In this document: positions 10,545-21,819 of the stretch, piece after piece
How positions within the stretch are numbered: the first letter of the stretch is position 1
How the letters are laid out: every line of letters begins with the position of its first letter
Assembly: GCA_022648545.1 (NCBI GenBank)
Contig: JALCMP010000002.1
Location: forward strand, 124,001-188,000
Direction: 5' to 3'
From: Bacteroidales bacterium
GTDB lineage: Bacteria > Bacteroidota > Bacteroidia > Bacteroidales > UBA932
Length of the DNA: 64,000 bases
The notes under the pieces: model-generated
What the model saw: the letters and a program-made list of their open reading frames with translations, nothing else
The model's database searches: none
Told to the model about the DNA's origin: nothing
Made by a program: the position numbers and the translations under genes

Positions 10545-10980
10545 AAGACTCAAACTTGCTCGGATCAATCTTTCCCTGAAATGCAAGCGAGAGATTTTCC
10601 GTAAGCATGTCTACGGCCTCCTGGAGCTTGTTCCCGACCATGCTCTTTATCAAAAAATTCATTTCTGCGGAGATCTCTATATGGAAATCGGTACGGGCCG
10701 TGTCAACGGCATCAAAATAAACCGTAATAATAAACGGAAAAGGTGATTTTCCCATGGGTTCATACGAAATTTTGGAGAAGGGAACGGTTTCGGCTACTTT
10801 CAGTCCGATGTCGAAACCCTTTACATTACCCTCTATGGTATCTTTCGTTACCGTAATCTTTTCCAGCTTATCGGCGGGCAGAGCCTGTATGAAATTTCTG
10901 AAGTCGGAAAAACCTGAAAACAACACATGTGCCGGCAAATCCAGCGAAACGACTTTCCCCTTTACTTCGGTAGTACTCAT
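10522..10980 (-). CDS. Conserved hypothetical, SRPBCC-like
   Basis: 152 aa ORF; layout suggests a START/SRPBCC-like fold. Confidence 0.55.
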   Translation of the reverse strand: MSTTEVKGKVVSLDLPAHVLFSGFSDFRNFIQALPADKLEKITVTKDTIEGNVKGFDIGLKVAETVPFSKISYEPMGKSPFPFIITVYFDAVDTARTDFHIEISAEMNFLIKSMVGNKLQEAVDMLTENLSLAFQGKIDPSKFESYDISKYN

Positions 10981-10981
10981 A

Positions 10982-11623
10982 TTACTTTCCCCATTTATCG
11001 GGACTTATTCTCCATTGCTTAAGGACTTCCAGATCGGACTCCTTAATATATTTCTCCGCAATAGCTTCATCAAGCAGGGCGTCATAATTGCTAAGCGTCC
11101 TCATTTCAACGTTTGCATATTCAAATGCCCTTCTGGCACTCGAGAAGTTGTAACTGAATATGGCAACCATACCAAGCACTATCGACCCGCTCTTGGCTAT
11201 ACAGTCCGCTGCGGACAACGAACTGCTTCCCGTTGAAATAAGATCTTCCACTAAAACGACCTTGGATCCCCTTTCCAGATCACCTTCGATCTGTGCGTTC
11301 AGACCGTGGTCCTTTGGCTTCGGCCTTACGTATACGAAAGGCTTGTTAAGTTTTTCGGCAACCATTATGCCGTAAGGTATGCCGCCGGTAGCTACCCCGG
11401 CAATATAATCGACCTGATCCTTATATTTATTTTCTATAATTTTAACGAAGGCGTCGCAAACAGCGCGTCTTATATCGGGATATGACAATAATTTTCTATT
11501 ATCGCAATATATCGGAGATTTCCAGCCCGATGCCCACGTATAGGGATTATCCAAACTTAAAGTAACTGCTTTTACCTTTAAAAGCTGTCTGGAAATATTC
11601 TTTTCAACCGATTCAAATTCCAT
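10982..11623 (-). CDS. pyrE: Orotate phosphoribosyltransferase
   Basis: VALVEDLISTGSS-type PRPP motif (VVLVEDLISTGSSSLSA); start at MEFESVEKN. Confidence 0.92.
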   Translation of the reverse strand: MEFESVEKNISRQLLKVKAVTLSLDNPYTWASGWKSPIYCDNRKLLSYPDIRRAVCDAFVKIIENKYKDQVDYIAGVATGGIPYGIMVAEKLNKPFVYVRPKPKDHGLNAQIEGDLERGSKVVLVEDLISTGSSSLSAADCIAKSGSIVLGMVAIFSYNFSSARRAFEYANVEMRTLSNYDALLDEAIAEKYIKESDLEVLKQWRISPDKWGK

Positions 11624-11633
11624 AATATAAATG

Positions 11634-11651
11634 TATCTTTGCACAAAGATA
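11634..11651. promoter_or_regulatory. Mirror-image -7 boxes TATCTTTG-CA-CAAAGATA in the pyrE/NUDIX divergent intergenic region
   Basis: Direct reading: TAnnTTTG on + (11634-11641) and on - (11644-11651). Confidence 0.6.
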
Positions 11652-11666
11652 ATAAAAACAAATTTC

Positions 11667-12278
11667 ATGTATAGTATATTCTTCCGGAAAAGAGCGTTAA
11701 GAATTTGCAAAATAGAAGACAAAATATTAAATCCCAATTCGGTAATCTACAGCCCCGGCAATGACGGATCTTTCTCTGATTTACCGGAACTTATGGACGG
11801 AGAAACCATACATGACCTTATAATTGCAGTACCTGAAAACGAATATGAGGCAACCATAAAAAAAGTATGTTCTCTTTTTAACGAAATAAATGCAGGAGGC
11901 GGTGTTATAGAAAACGGCGGAGGAGACATCCTGTTTATTAAAAGGGACGGCATATGGGATCTGCCGAAAGGCAAGCAGGAAAAGGGAGAAGATATAAAGG
12001 ATACCGCCATAAGAGAAATCAAAGAAGAAACGGGATGCAACGCAACTCTAAAGGACTTGATTTGCATTACCAACCACACTTACCACCGCAACGACAAATT
12101 CAATCTTAAGCATATTTACTGGTTCGGAATGAAAACGGAAAAAGAGTGCGAACTGGTTCCTCAGACCAAGGAGGATATAACTGAAGCCGTATGGGTAGCC
12201 AAAGCCGAAATAAAAGATTACGCGGACAGCACATATCCGTCTGTAAAAGAGGTCCTGCACTCCGCCGGACTCCTCTAA
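11667..12278 (+). CDS. NUDIX hydrolase
   Basis: NUDIX box GKQEKGEDIKDTAIREIKEETG. Confidence 0.9.
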   Translation: MYSIFFRKRALRICKIEDKILNPNSVIYSPGNDGSFSDLPELMDGETIHDLIIAVPENEYEATIKKVCSLFNEINAGGGVIENGGGDILFIKRDGIWDLPKGKQEKGEDIKDTAIREIKEETGCNATLKDLICITNHTYHRNDKFNLKHIYWFGMKTEKECELVPQTKEDITEAVWVAKAEIKDYADSTYPSVKEVLHSAGLL

Positions 12279-12284
12279 TCATTT

Positions 12285-12932
12285 TTATTGCCTGAGATCC
12301 GTAACAACAGCATTAACGTATTTTAGGGGATCAAGAGTAAACATGTTGTACCCCGACGGTAGCGGCGAAAAAGTTCTTATTTGCACAACGTAGTTTGCGC
12401 CGTTCTTATTGTACATCGTAATGCGTCCTGGAAAATAAGAAGTCCCTTTTTTCAAATAATCTATTGCAATGGATTCATATGTATTATTTCTGCCGCGGGG
12501 AATAAGTTTTATGGTAAAATATCCGTCCGGAGTTTTTCCGTGTTCAATTTCATAGTCTTTCCCGTCAGCATAAAATATATAAAACGGGTTGGAAGAAATA
12601 TCCTTTACCGAACCTCTCTCAATACTTAAAATAGTAATTTCATTATTCTCCCTGTTGTAAATCCATTCGGAATTACCATCCGAAACAGCAAGTAAGGAAG
12701 AAGGAACGTCTATCCTAAAAGAAGCATCCTTAATATATGCCGTACCTTTCCCCGAGAAAATATTTACCGAGTCCTTATCATAAGCCGAAAAATAATATGA
12801 GACGGAAACCCCTTTTTTAAGATCCGAGGCGAAACAGGATAGTACGGGATCCTTTCCTCCTCCGAAAGATGGTACCGGAGAAGAGCATAAAATACATGCC
12901 GCAAAAGACAAAAGCAATATGAACTTCTTCAT
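12285..12932 (-). CDS. LolA-like outer-membrane lipoprotein carrier
   Basis: Signal peptide; LolA-like GKGTAYIKDASFRIDVPSSLLAVSDGNSEWIYNRENNEI; adjacent to ftsK. Confidence 0.75.
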   Translation of the reverse strand: MKKFILLLSFAACILCSSPVPSFGGGKDPVLSCFASDLKKGVSVSYYFSAYDKDSVNIFSGKGTAYIKDASFRIDVPSSLLAVSDGNSEWIYNRENNEITILSIERGSVKDISSNPFYIFYADGKDYEIEHGKTPDGYFTIKLIPRGRNNTYESIAIDYLKKGTSYFPGRITMYNKNGANYVVQIRTFSPLPSGYNMFTLDPLKYVNAVVTDLRQ

Positions 12933-12935
12933 TGA

Positions 12936-15452
12936 CTAACCGTAAATCTGCCTTATTTCGCTTAATTTGCTGTCAAGCAAGGCAAGATCCTCTATATAAA
13001 CTTCACGTGTGTTGTTTTTATTCAGGGGGCCTACTATGCCGGCTTTTTCAAGCTGGTCGATCAATCTTCCCGCCCTATTGTAACCGAGACCGAGCTTCCT
13101 CTGCAAAAGAGACGTGGATCCCGTCTGTGCCATTACTATGATCTTTGCCGCATCCTCAAACAATGCGTCTCTTTGTGCCAGATCGGTCTCTCCTGGTTTA
13201 TGACTGTCACCGTCCTTGTCGGGCTCCACATATTCCGGCAGATAAAACGGAGTGGTATAGCCCTGCTGACCGGATATATAATCCACTACTCTTTCTATTT
13301 CTTTGGTATCTATGAACGCACATTGTACCCTCGTGAGATCACCCCCGCTGGATATGAGCATATCGCCGTGTCCAATAAGCTGATTTGCCCCCACTTCGTC
13401 GAGAATAGTCCTGGAATCTATACTGGAACGTACCATAAAAGCTATCCTGGCAGGGAAATTGGCTTTTATATTACCTGTAATTACGCTTGTGGTAGGACGC
13501 TGGGTGGCAATAACAAGGTGTATGCCGATAGCTCTTGCCAGCTGAGCCAAACGTGCAATAGGCTCTTCTATATCCTTACCTGCAGTCATCATCATATCCG
13601 CATACTCGTCTATGACGACGACTATATAAGGCAGATATCTGTGTCCCTTGAGAGGATTGAGCCGCCTTTCGAGATATTTTTCATTATATTCCTTTATATT
13701 CCTTACTCCGGCCATCTTAAGAAGATCGTACCGGCTGTCCATCTCGGAACAAAGCGATTTCAAAGTATAGATCACTTTTTGGGTATCGGTTACCACTGGC
13801 TCGTCGGCATCGGGAAGCATTGCGAGAAAATGACTGTCGAGTTTGGAATAAACTGAAAGTTCTACCTTTTTGGGATCCACCAGTACCAATTTCAGTTCAG
13901 AAGGATGTTTCCTGAATAAAAGGGAATTTATTATAACATTCAGCCCCACTGATTTGCCCTGTCCGGTAGCTCCGGCAACAAGCAGATGCGGCATTTTTGC
14001 AAGATCGAATGTCAAAACCTTTCCGGTTATGGTCTTGCCCAGAGCAATCGGCAGTTCGTATTTGGCTTCATTGAATTTCTTGTCCTCAAGAACGGATTTC
14101 ATGGAAACAATGCTCTGGTGTTCATTTGCCACTTCTATGCCTATTGCATTAGTTCCCGGAAGCGTTACGACCCTCACTCCCCTTGCTGCAAGTGAAAGCT
14201 GTATATCTTCTTCGAGTCTCTTTATCTGTGAAACCCTTACGCCGGGAGCCGGAACTATTTCATATAATGTAACCGTCGGCCCTATCCTGGCAGAAACTTT
14301 AGAAACGCCTATTTTATAATTGGCAAGCGTCCTTACGATCTGTTTGTTATTTCTTTCAAGTTCTTCCGAAGATACCTGATACCACTTGTCCCTATAATCT
14401 TCGAGAAGAGAAGTCGACGGCGCACGGTATTGCGACAATTCGAGTCTGGGATCAAACAGATGTCTTTTTTCATCTTCACTCAAAACCGACAGGAAATCGT
14501 CTTCTTTATTGTTTGGCGTACAGGTTTCTATCAAAGGAGGCTCTTCGCCCTGTTGCGGCGTAATTTCTTCTATCTGCGATTCTCCGGCGGGTTCTATTAT
14601 TTCAAGCCTGGGAGTTTCAGTTTCCTTTTTTACGGTGGCCGATTCATCTACTTCTGATTCTTCGTTACCTTCCGTCATATCGACTTCTGCAGCGTCTTCA
14701 GTCTCCGGCTCCGTATCTTCTTTTACTTCATCATCTTCCGCATCTTCTCCATCGTCAGTCATTTCATTCCACGGAATTGTAGTTTCTTCGCCGGCCGAAG
14801 ATTTCGTGGAAACGGTACGATCGGTAACCGAGAAAAACCAGGAAACGAATTTTTTACTGGCCACTGTAAGCCATAATACGGTGCATAATAATAAGATCCC
14901 TCCTGCGGCAACTGCTCCTACGGTCTTTTTTAGCCATGCCACTATATAATAGCCGTAAGCTCCTCCGGCTCCGCTGCCGAACCAGTCGTCGGAAGAAGAA
15001 AATGAGAAAAAATAGGCCCCCAAAAGAGAAATCAATATGCATCCGAACAAAGTAAGAAAAGTAAGACGCAATATATTAACCTTCCTGTATCTTAGACAAT
15101 ATACAGCAATGCCAAGGAAAAAGAAAGGTATTAGGAATGCACCGAGACCGAATAATTTCGTTACTGCAAAACGGGCAAAGACAAGCCCGAGACTGCCGCC
15201 GTCGTTAGCAACCTTGTCTATATCTGTACTCAGAGCATTCGGATCCGTAAAGAAACTCTGGTCCTTATCCCACGATATGGTATAGGACAATATTGCTATA
15301 AATGAAAAAACCGCAGCAACCAGAAAGATCAGACCGGCTATAAGACAGGCGGCATCCCATTTGCCCGGCCCGGTGGTTTCGGCCAGTACTGCATCTTTCT
15401 TCTTAACGTTCTTTTTTGGGGAAACCCTGCTTTTTTTTAAGGATCCCTTCAT
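12936..15452 (-). CDS. ftsK: DNA translocase FtsK
   Basis: 4-TM N-terminus, acidic linker, LLVAGATGQGKSVGLN Walker A, C-terminal gamma winged helix. Confidence 0.95.
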   Translation of the reverse strand: MKGSLKKSRVSPKKNVKKKDAVLAETTGPGKWDAACLIAGLIFLVAAVFSFIAILSYTISWDKDQSFFTDPNALSTDIDKVANDGGSLGLVFARFAVTKLFGLGAFLIPFFFLGIAVYCLRYRKVNILRLTFLTLFGCILISLLGAYFFSFSSSDDWFGSGAGGAYGYYIVAWLKKTVGAVAAGGILLLCTVLWLTVASKKFVSWFFSVTDRTVSTKSSAGEETTIPWNEMTDDGEDAEDDEVKEDTEPETEDAAEVDMTEGNEESEVDESATVKKETETPRLEIIEPAGESQIEEITPQQGEEPPLIETCTPNNKEDDFLSVLSEDEKRHLFDPRLELSQYRAPSTSLLEDYRDKWYQVSSEELERNNKQIVRTLANYKIGVSKVSARIGPTVTLYEIVPAPGVRVSQIKRLEEDIQLSLAARGVRVVTLPGTNAIGIEVANEHQSIVSMKSVLEDKKFNEAKYELPIALGKTITGKVLTFDLAKMPHLLVAGATGQGKSVGLNVIINSLLFRKHPSELKLVLVDPKKVELSVYSKLDSHFLAMLPDADEPVVTDTQKVIYTLKSLCSEMDSRYDLLKMAGVRNIKEYNEKYLERRLNPLKGHRYLPYIVVVIDEYADMMMTAGKDIEEPIARLAQLARAIGIHLVIATQRPTTSVITGNIKANFPARIAFMVRSSIDSRTILDEVGANQLIGHGDMLISSGGDLTRVQCAFIDTKEIERVVDYISGQQGYTTPFYLPEYVEPDKDGDSHKPGETDLAQRDALFEDAAKIIVMAQTGSTSLLQRKLGLGYNRAGRLIDQLEKAGIVGPLNKNNTREVYIEDLALLDSKLSEIRQIYG

Positions 15453-16114
15453 TATTTATTATTCTTCCAATATTTATTATTCCTGGATTTTCCGCTTCTG
15501 TAATTTCCACCTTTGCCCGACCCTCTCGAAGTCTGGCTTATCGTTCCCGGACGTTTCTTTGTTCCCGTTGCAACGCCGTCTCCTATATGTACTTCCTGCG
15601 GAACTTTTATCCTGTCTTCCGAAAGCCTCTCAAGATCCTTGAATATCGTTCCTTCGGATACGAGTTCCTTGTTCCATATAAGATAACGCTGCTGCATATA
15701 TGTAGCTATGGTTTTTATCATTCTTGTCTTATCCTGTCCGTCGGGCATATCGGCTATAAACTTAACCATATTCTGTATATTACGTCCGTAATAATAAGCC
15801 TTTATCGGCGTACGGTCCAGAACTACGGGAGCAGGTCTGCCTTCTATGCTTTTACGTTCCGGCGCCGGATAAGGAGATTCTATATCAATCTTATAATCGG
15901 AAATTATATGTACATGGTCCCAGAGTTTGTGGAGAGTTTCACTGTTTCCGTCACGTTGCTGCGCATTAATCACCCCCATGGCATTTATGACGGCCTTTAT
16001 CTGCTCGTTTCTCTTATCTCTGTCCTCTATGGTCATTACGTATTCTATCATATCCTGGATATGTCTGCCATATTCAGGCATCTTAAGTTTTTCCCTCTGA
16101 GTATTATAATCCAT
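15452..16114 (-). CDS. DUF4290 domain-containing protein
   Basis: MDYNTQREKLKMPEYGRHIQDMIEYVMTIEDRDKRN N-terminus typical of this Bacteroidetes family. Confidence 0.8.
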   Translation of the reverse strand: MDYNTQREKLKMPEYGRHIQDMIEYVMTIEDRDKRNEQIKAVINAMGVINAQQRDGNSETLHKLWDHVHIISDYKIDIESPYPAPERKSIEGRPAPVVLDRTPIKAYYYGRNIQNMVKFIADMPDGQDKTRMIKTIATYMQQRYLIWNKELVSEGTIFKDLERLSEDRIKVPQEVHIGDGVATGTKKRPGTISQTSRGSGKGGNYRSGKSRNNKYWKNNK

Positions 16115-16223
16115 AATAAGTATATTATTAATTACAAAGATAAGATTTCCTTTTCAATAATTTGTGGATATCCGCCAATTATTACTATTTTCGCATAGTT
16201 ACGTACTCTGCAATAAAAAAGCC

Positions 16224-17279
16224 ATGGGTAAAAAAGCCGTATCCTATCTATTAAACCGGACTGGCATCGTATTAACAATTGCGCTGGCAGTCACAACTGT
16301 TATATCGGACGGCAAGTCCGTTACACTGCCTCCTTCCGAGAGCATGTTCTTCCAGTATTCCGGACTTTTCTTTCCTCTTATAATCCTTCTGAACGCAATT
16401 ATATTATTATACTGGGCCGTAAGAAGAAAATGGGTTTTTATAATCCCCTTATTGGCGATACCGCTGTGTTCCAATTTTATAAATTCAACATTTCAGTTCG
16501 GCGACAAGGCCGCCGTTAACGGAAACATGTCCGGAAAAGACCCTGAAGAATTGACGATTTGCACTTACAATGTAGGCCGGTTCGGAGGGAACGACAGCAA
16601 GTACAACATAAAAGACATAGGAAGATACCTGAAGGAACAGGGAATAGATATAGTCTGTTTTCAGGAATACACGGAGCCCTACGGATTCGGAAGGGACAGT
16701 ATAATTAAATATATGCCTTCATTCGGATACCATTGCATATCCGAACTTCAAGACGGGCGCGACGGACTCGCCATATTCAGCCGTTATCCCATAAGATATT
16801 ATAAATACGAGCAATACCATGATTCTGATTACGGATTCATGTATGCCGACATAGATACCGGATACGAAATTGTAAGAATATTCAACAATCATTTCCAGAC
16901 GACCGGGCTTTCGAAGGCGGAAAGGAAAGACAGTTATTATTCTGCCGCCGACTATATGTCATATAATTTCAGGATGAGAGAAGACCAGGCGGACACTCTT
17001 GATAAAAAAGCTTCGGGATCCCCTTATCCGTTAATAATATGCGGAGACTTCAACAGTACGCCTCTTTCTTATGCGTGCGGGAAATTCTCCGGAAAATATA
17101 CCGATGCATTCAGAGAATGCGGTAGAGGCTTCGCATACACATACAGATATTACCATAAACTTCTGAGAATCGATTATATCTTCTATAACAAAGACATGAC
17201 GGGCATCCGTTATTACTCGGAAGAAAGGCCGTGGAGCGATCACAATCCGGTAATATGCCGTATGGAACCGTTAAGATGA
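16224..17279 (+). CDS. Endonuclease/exonuclease/phosphatase family membrane protein
   Basis: N-terminal TM segments; CTYNVGRFGG, CFQEYTE, CGDFNSTP, WSDHNPVICR. Confidence 0.87.
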   Translation: MGKKAVSYLLNRTGIVLTIALAVTTVISDGKSVTLPPSESMFFQYSGLFFPLIILLNAIILLYWAVRRKWVFIIPLLAIPLCSNFINSTFQFGDKAAVNGNMSGKDPEELTICTYNVGRFGGNDSKYNIKDIGRYLKEQGIDIVCFQEYTEPYGFGRDSIIKYMPSFGYHCISELQDGRDGLAIFSRYPIRYYKYEQYHDSDYGFMYADIDTGYEIVRIFNNHFQTTGLSKAERKDSYYSAADYMSYNFRMREDQADTLDKKASGSPYPLIICGDFNSTPLSYACGKFSGKYTDAFRECGRGFAYTYRYYHKLLRIDYIFYNKDMTGIRYYSEERPWSDHNPVICRMEPLR

Positions 17280-18425
17280 ACTCTGACCGCTTAATGCGGA
17301 AACTTTTTGAAGAGAAAAGCCGAATGTAGAGCCTTCTCCCTCGACTGACTTTATATCAAATTCCCCGCCGTTTTGTTTTACGAAATCCTTAACAAGCAGC
17401 AGGCCCAGTCCGGACCCTTCTTCATTTTCGGTTCCGTATGTAGATAAATTGGAATTATCCTGCATTATCTTCTCCATGTTTTCTTCGCTTATTCCCACGC
17501 CATGGTCTATGACGTAAACCTTTGCGAATTTTTCATCTTCCTCCACCCGTATTTCGACAGAACTTCCCTTGTGGCTGAATTTTATAGCATTACTGAGAAG
17601 ATTCCTCAATACTGTCTTTATCATATCTATATCTGCCCTCACCAATATGGGGGACTTGGAGCCGTAAGTTTCAAGCGAAATATTCTTCACCTGGGTCATC
17701 AGATTAAACACATCTACCATAGACTCAATAAGTTCGTTTATGTCTATGTTCTGGAACACAACGTTGAGAGCCCCGGTCTGACTTTTCGTCCACTTAAGCA
17801 GGTTGTCCAGAAGAGCGAAAGTATTTTCGGCGGTAAGATTGGCTCCCTTTAATATCTCAAAAAGATCAGGGCCTATTTTTTCTTCGGTAACGTTATTAAG
17901 CAGCATGTTTATTACCATTTTTATAGATCCTATGGGAGATCTCAGATCATGCGCGATAACAGAATATATCCTGTCGCGGGATGAAATTATTTTCTTAAGT
18001 TCTTCTGTCTGCTGCAGTATTACCCTCTTGGCATTCACCAGCGATATCTGGTGATCTATTCTTATAATAAGTTCTTCCTTGTTGAAAGGCTTGGAGATAA
18101 AATCGTTTGCCCCTACCTTAAACCCCTGGACTATATCGGTAGAAGAATTCAATGCGGTCAGGAATATTATCGGAATATCCTTATGGGCGGGATCCGATTT
18201 CATTTTTTCCGCGACTTCGAATCCGCTCATTCCCGGCATCATCACATCAAGTAAAACCAGATCAGGCTTTTCCGCATCTAGAATATCCAATGCGGACTTG
18301 CCGTTGGTGGCGGTTACGAGCTGGTACTTCTCCTTTCCCAGCAAAGCCTTAAGTAGAATAACATTGGATACAACATCATCCACAATAAGGATTTTAAAAT
18401 CTGCTGAATTATATTGCACTTCCAT
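17271..18425 (-). CDS. Soluble REC-HisKA-HATPase histidine kinase
   Basis: REC ([24 protein letters not shown]) followed by HisKA ([12 protein letters not shown]) and HATPase ([22 protein letters not shown]); no sensor or TM region. Confidence 0.92.
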   Translation of the reverse strand: MEVQYNSADFKILIVDDVVSNVILLKALLGKEKYQLVTATNGKSALDILDAEKPDLVLLDVMMPGMSGFEVAEKMKSDPAHKDIPIIFLTALNSSTDIVQGFKVGANDFISKPFNKEELIIRIDHQISLVNAKRVILQQTEELKKIISSRDRIYSVIAHDLRSPIGSIKMVINMLLNNVTEEKIGPDLFEILKGANLTAENTFALLDNLLKWTKSQTGALNVVFQNIDINELIESMVDVFNLMTQVKNISLETYGSKSPILVRADIDMIKTVLRNLLSNAIKFSHKGSSVEIRVEEDEKFAKVYVIDHGVGISEENMEKIMQDNSNLSTYGTENEEGSGLGLLLVKDFVKQNGGEFDIKSVEGEGSTFGFSLQKVSALSGQSSS

Positions 18426-19368
18426 GATCGTTTTTTAAAATTTTATCAAAATATGCTATAGTTGCGGCAAGTCCTTCTTCAACAGACACAGAAGGTGCAT
18501 AACCTATGACTTTTCTTGCCAGAGAAATATCCGGTTTCCTTCTTTTCGGATCATCGCAGGGAAGAGGCTTGAAAACAAGTCCGGATTTGGAATTGGTCAT
18601 GTCTATTATCTTTTCGGCAAGCTGCAGAATTGTAATCTCCACGGGATTTCCAAGATTCACCGGACCAAGAAAGGAATCGTCAGTTTCCATAATTCCTACC
18701 ATCCCTTTTATAAGGTCGTCAACATACTGGAAACAACGGGTCTGGGTTCCGTCGCCGTAAATGGTTATATCTTCATTATTAAGGGCCTGCAATATAAAAT
18801 TGGAGACAACCCTTCCATCGTTCACGTTCATATTCGGACCGTAAGTATTAAAAATCCTTATTATTTTTATTCTGGTCCCTTTTTGACGGTTATAATCCGC
18901 ACAGAATGTTTCCGAAACCCTCTTGCCTTCGTCATAGCAGGATCTTATGCCGATAGGATTGACATTCCCCCAATATGTCTCTTTCTGGGGATTTTCAAGA
19001 GGATCCCCGTATACTTCGCTGGTAGACGCATGAAGCAACTTCGCATCTATTTCAGTCGCAAGTTCAAGACAATTAAGTACGCCGAGAACGGACGTCTTGG
19101 TAGTCTTTATAGGTTTATACTGGTAATGAATCGGTGAAGCGGGGCATGCAAGATTGAAGATTTCTTCGACTTCGGCATAATACGGGTTTATAACATCGTG
19201 CCGCACAAGCTCAAAATTATGATTATCCAGTAAATCCCTTATATTATCCTTGGAACCTGTAAAATAATTGTCGAGACATATTACGTCATTACCTTTTTCC
19301 AAAAGATATTTGCACAAATGCGAACCGATGAAACCGGCACCTCCGGTAACAAGAATCTTCTTCTTCAT
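18409..19368 (-). CDS. UDP-glucuronate decarboxylase (UDP-xylose synthase)-like SDR
   Basis: [62 protein letters not shown]. Confidence 0.9.
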   Translation of the reverse strand: MKKKILVTGGAGFIGSHLCKYLLEKGNDVICLDNYFTGSKDNIRDLLDNHNFELVRHDVINPYYAEVEEIFNLACPASPIHYQYKPIKTTKTSVLGVLNCLELATEIDAKLLHASTSEVYGDPLENPQKETYWGNVNPIGIRSCYDEGKRVSETFCADYNRQKGTRIKIIRIFNTYGPNMNVNDGRVVSNFILQALNNEDITIYGDGTQTRCFQYVDDLIKGMVGIMETDDSFLGPVNLGNPVEITILQLAEKIIDMTNSKSGLVFKPLPCDDPKRRKPDISLARKVIGYAPSVSVEEGLAATIAYFDKILKNDHGSAI

Positions 19369-19418
19369 AGAATATATATAAATATATCAAATATAATAAA
19401 AATACACATAAAAGCCGC

Positions 19419-20666
19419 CTACCTGGCCCTTCCGGATTTTTTCCACACTCCGCCCTTGTTGCCTGAATAAAAGAATGCACGCATCACATTATAATTCATA
19501 AACAAAAAATAATAAGCCGCATAAAGTATCTTATTTTTCTTCCCAGCCCTCGAGCATACAGCCCCGGCAAGAGCACATATATAAAAGGCAACCTGACAGA
19601 TAAAAAGCCAAAAGTATATTTTTACCGACACTCCGGAAAAGCCCGACGAATGACCGCAAAAAGCCAAAATGGCATTTGCTATAAACATTACGGGCAAACA
19701 CGCCGGAGTTACGGACCATCTCAGCACGCGGTGCGATATATACTGGAAACTCAGCATTCCGTACTTGAAAATGTTCAACAACGGAGAAAGTCTGGCAATA
19801 GACTGCAATCCGCCGGCGGCAATTCTTACTTTCCTTTTCCCTTCCTCGAACATATTTGCAGAATTTCCTTCAACTGCGCAAGCATTACGACAGTATGCTA
19901 TTTTATACCCTTTCATGGCAATACGCATGGACATCATAAAGTCGTCAAGAAGAGTATCTTCGGGTAAAGGCTCCAAAAGGGACGTTCGCGCCGCAAATAA
20001 TTCACCGGCAGCTCCTACTGCCGAATACAATCTGTAATCCATATCTTTAAGGAACGATTCATATTTCCAGTAAAGCCCTTCGGTTCCGGCCGCATCACCG
20101 GCAGCTCCCGCTTCGGAACTGACTCTTTTCTCTCCTGATACGCATCCCACTCTTTCATCTGCAAATTCCGCAGCTATTTCCGCCAGGGCTTCACTGCATA
20201 ACATCGCATTGGCGTCCGAAAAAACAACCAGGGGAGTATCCACATATTTCAGGGCTCTGTTCAGTGCAGCCGTCTTGCCTCGTCTGTCGGGTTGATGTAT
20301 TGCCTTAATTTCCGGAATCTTTGCACCATTGGCTCTCGAATCGGCATTATCGGCGGCAATATCCGAAAGCCTCTTCTCGGATCCGTCGTCCGTTCCATCC
20401 GTCACCCATAATATTTTCAATTTTCCGTAAGGATAACGGAGTTCCATACAATTGCTTATCTTCTCCTCCAGATAAGGCAGCTCGTTATAAGCAGCAATGA
20501 CAAGCGTCATAGCCGGCATATCACTTGCAGAAGGAATGGAACGCCTCTTTCGCTTCCCGCATTTTTCCTTTATTTTAACAAGCACGAATACCAGCAGACC
20601 GTATCCGGCATATGTATAAAATACAACGGACAGACAAATCCAGAAAACAACCGCAACATAAATCAT
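19419..20666 (-). CDS. Family 2 glycosyltransferase, membrane associated
   Basis: GT-A motifs TLVIAAYNE, VVFSDANAM, LLDDFMMSMR; C-terminal TM helices. Confidence 0.88.
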   Translation of the reverse strand: MIYVAVVFWICLSVVFYTYAGYGLLVFVLVKIKEKCGKRKRRSIPSASDMPAMTLVIAAYNELPYLEEKISNCMELRYPYGKLKILWVTDGTDDGSEKRLSDIAADNADSRANGAKIPEIKAIHQPDRRGKTAALNRALKYVDTPLVVFSDANAMLCSEALAEIAAEFADERVGCVSGEKRVSSEAGAAGDAAGTEGLYWKYESFLKDMDYRLYSAVGAAGELFAARTSLLEPLPEDTLLDDFMMSMRIAMKGYKIAYCRNACAVEGNSANMFEEGKRKVRIAAGGLQSIARLSPLLNIFKYGMLSFQYISHRVLRWSVTPACLPVMFIANAILAFCGHSSGFSGVSVKIYFWLFICQVAFYICALAGAVCSRAGKKNKILYAAYYFLFMNYNVMRAFFYSGNKGGVWKKSGRAR

Positions 20667-20678
20667 TTCATTATAAAT

Positions 20679-21812
20679 TTAATGAATACCAACGGAATAT
20701 GCAGTATCTTCATACACTTCGAGCAATTTTTCAGCAGAAGTTTTCCATGAAAATTCCGCCACCCTGCGCAAACCGTATTCGGAAATATTTTTTCTATAGG
20801 CCTCGTCAACTTCCAGCCTTATAAGACATGAAGCAATATCCGCCGGATCGTCCGGATCTGCAAGAACGGCTCCTTCCCCTGCTATTTCAGGCATGGCGGA
20901 AGTTCTGGAAGTAATCACCGGAGTACCGCAGGCCATAGACTCCAAAAGGGGTATCCCAAAACTCTCTCGCAAAGAGGTATATAAATAAGCGCTCGCTCCG
21001 CAATACAAATACGGAAGATCCTTATTGGGAATATACCCGGCAAAACGCAGATACGGCATTATCCATCCTATTGAATTCACACGCAACAAATAACTTACAT
21101 AATTCTTATCAAGATCGGCAATAAGAAGTGGATATCTTCTTGACGAACGGCCGAGGTAGGAGGCATATGCCCGCAGCGTTCCTTCGGTATTCTTCTTGGG
21201 ATCCCTGTTGCCGAGAAAAAAAATATACTTTTTATCTGGCAGATACATCGATGTTACCTTATAATAATCAGAGACGGGACGGAAATGCTCACCATACCCG
21301 TTATATATGACCTTTACCCTGTCTTCCGGCAGATCCAGATATTTCTTTATCCGTTTCTTCTCATATTCCGACACGGTTATTACGCAAGCACTGTGTGCGG
21401 CAACATAAGGGACCACCATGCGACGATAACGCCATCCGAGTTTCTGGTATAAAGATGAACTTCCGGAATGTTTCTTCTCCATGAAGATTACATCGTGAAG
21501 CGTGAGCAGCAACGGGACGGGGCATTTCAAAGGAGCAGTATTACTTGTGCAATGCAGTATATCGGCGCCGGTTTTTTTTACGGCAACAGGCAAGGCAATC
21601 TGCTCCCAAAGAGGATATGTAGGGCATTTTAATACATTCACATGCATGTTCTCCGATTCATCCAGACACACGTCGTTACCCGGAGCCACAAAGACGAAAT
21701 ATTCGTTTTTATGATCCAGGTCTCTTATTTTGCGCAGTTCCTCCAGGATGACGAAATCCATTCCGTGCTTGTCCTTTCTGAAAATTCTCTGTGCTTCAAT
21801 GGCTATTTTCAT
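20679..21812 (-). CDS. GT4-like glycosyltransferase
   Basis: YIFFLGNRDPKKN, SLRESFGIPLLESMACGTPVITS. Start moved to MKIAIEAQRIF. Confidence 0.88.
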   Translation of the reverse strand: MKIAIEAQRIFRKDKHGMDFVILEELRKIRDLDHKNEYFVFVAPGNDVCLDESENMHVNVLKCPTYPLWEQIALPVAVKKTGADILHCTSNTAPLKCPVPLLLTLHDVIFMEKKHSGSSSLYQKLGWRYRRMVVPYVAAHSACVITVSEYEKKRIKKYLDLPEDRVKVIYNGYGEHFRPVSDYYKVTSMYLPDKKYIFFLGNRDPKKNTEGTLRAYASYLGRSSRRYPLLIADLDKNYVSYLLRVNSIGWIMPYLRFAGYIPNKDLPYLYCGASAYLYTSLRESFGIPLLESMACGTPVITSRTSAMPEIAGEGAVLADPDDPADIASCLIRLEVDEAYRKNISEYGLRRVAEFSWKTSAEKLLEVYEDTAYSVGIH

Positions 21813-21819
21813 GACAAAG

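Noticed and set aside
13173-14949. Several plus-strand ORFs including a Ser-rich 146-aa ORF (14509-14949)
   Set aside because: Antisense shadows of ftsK; the Ser-rich composition comes from the complement of the acidic linker (GAA/GAT codons).
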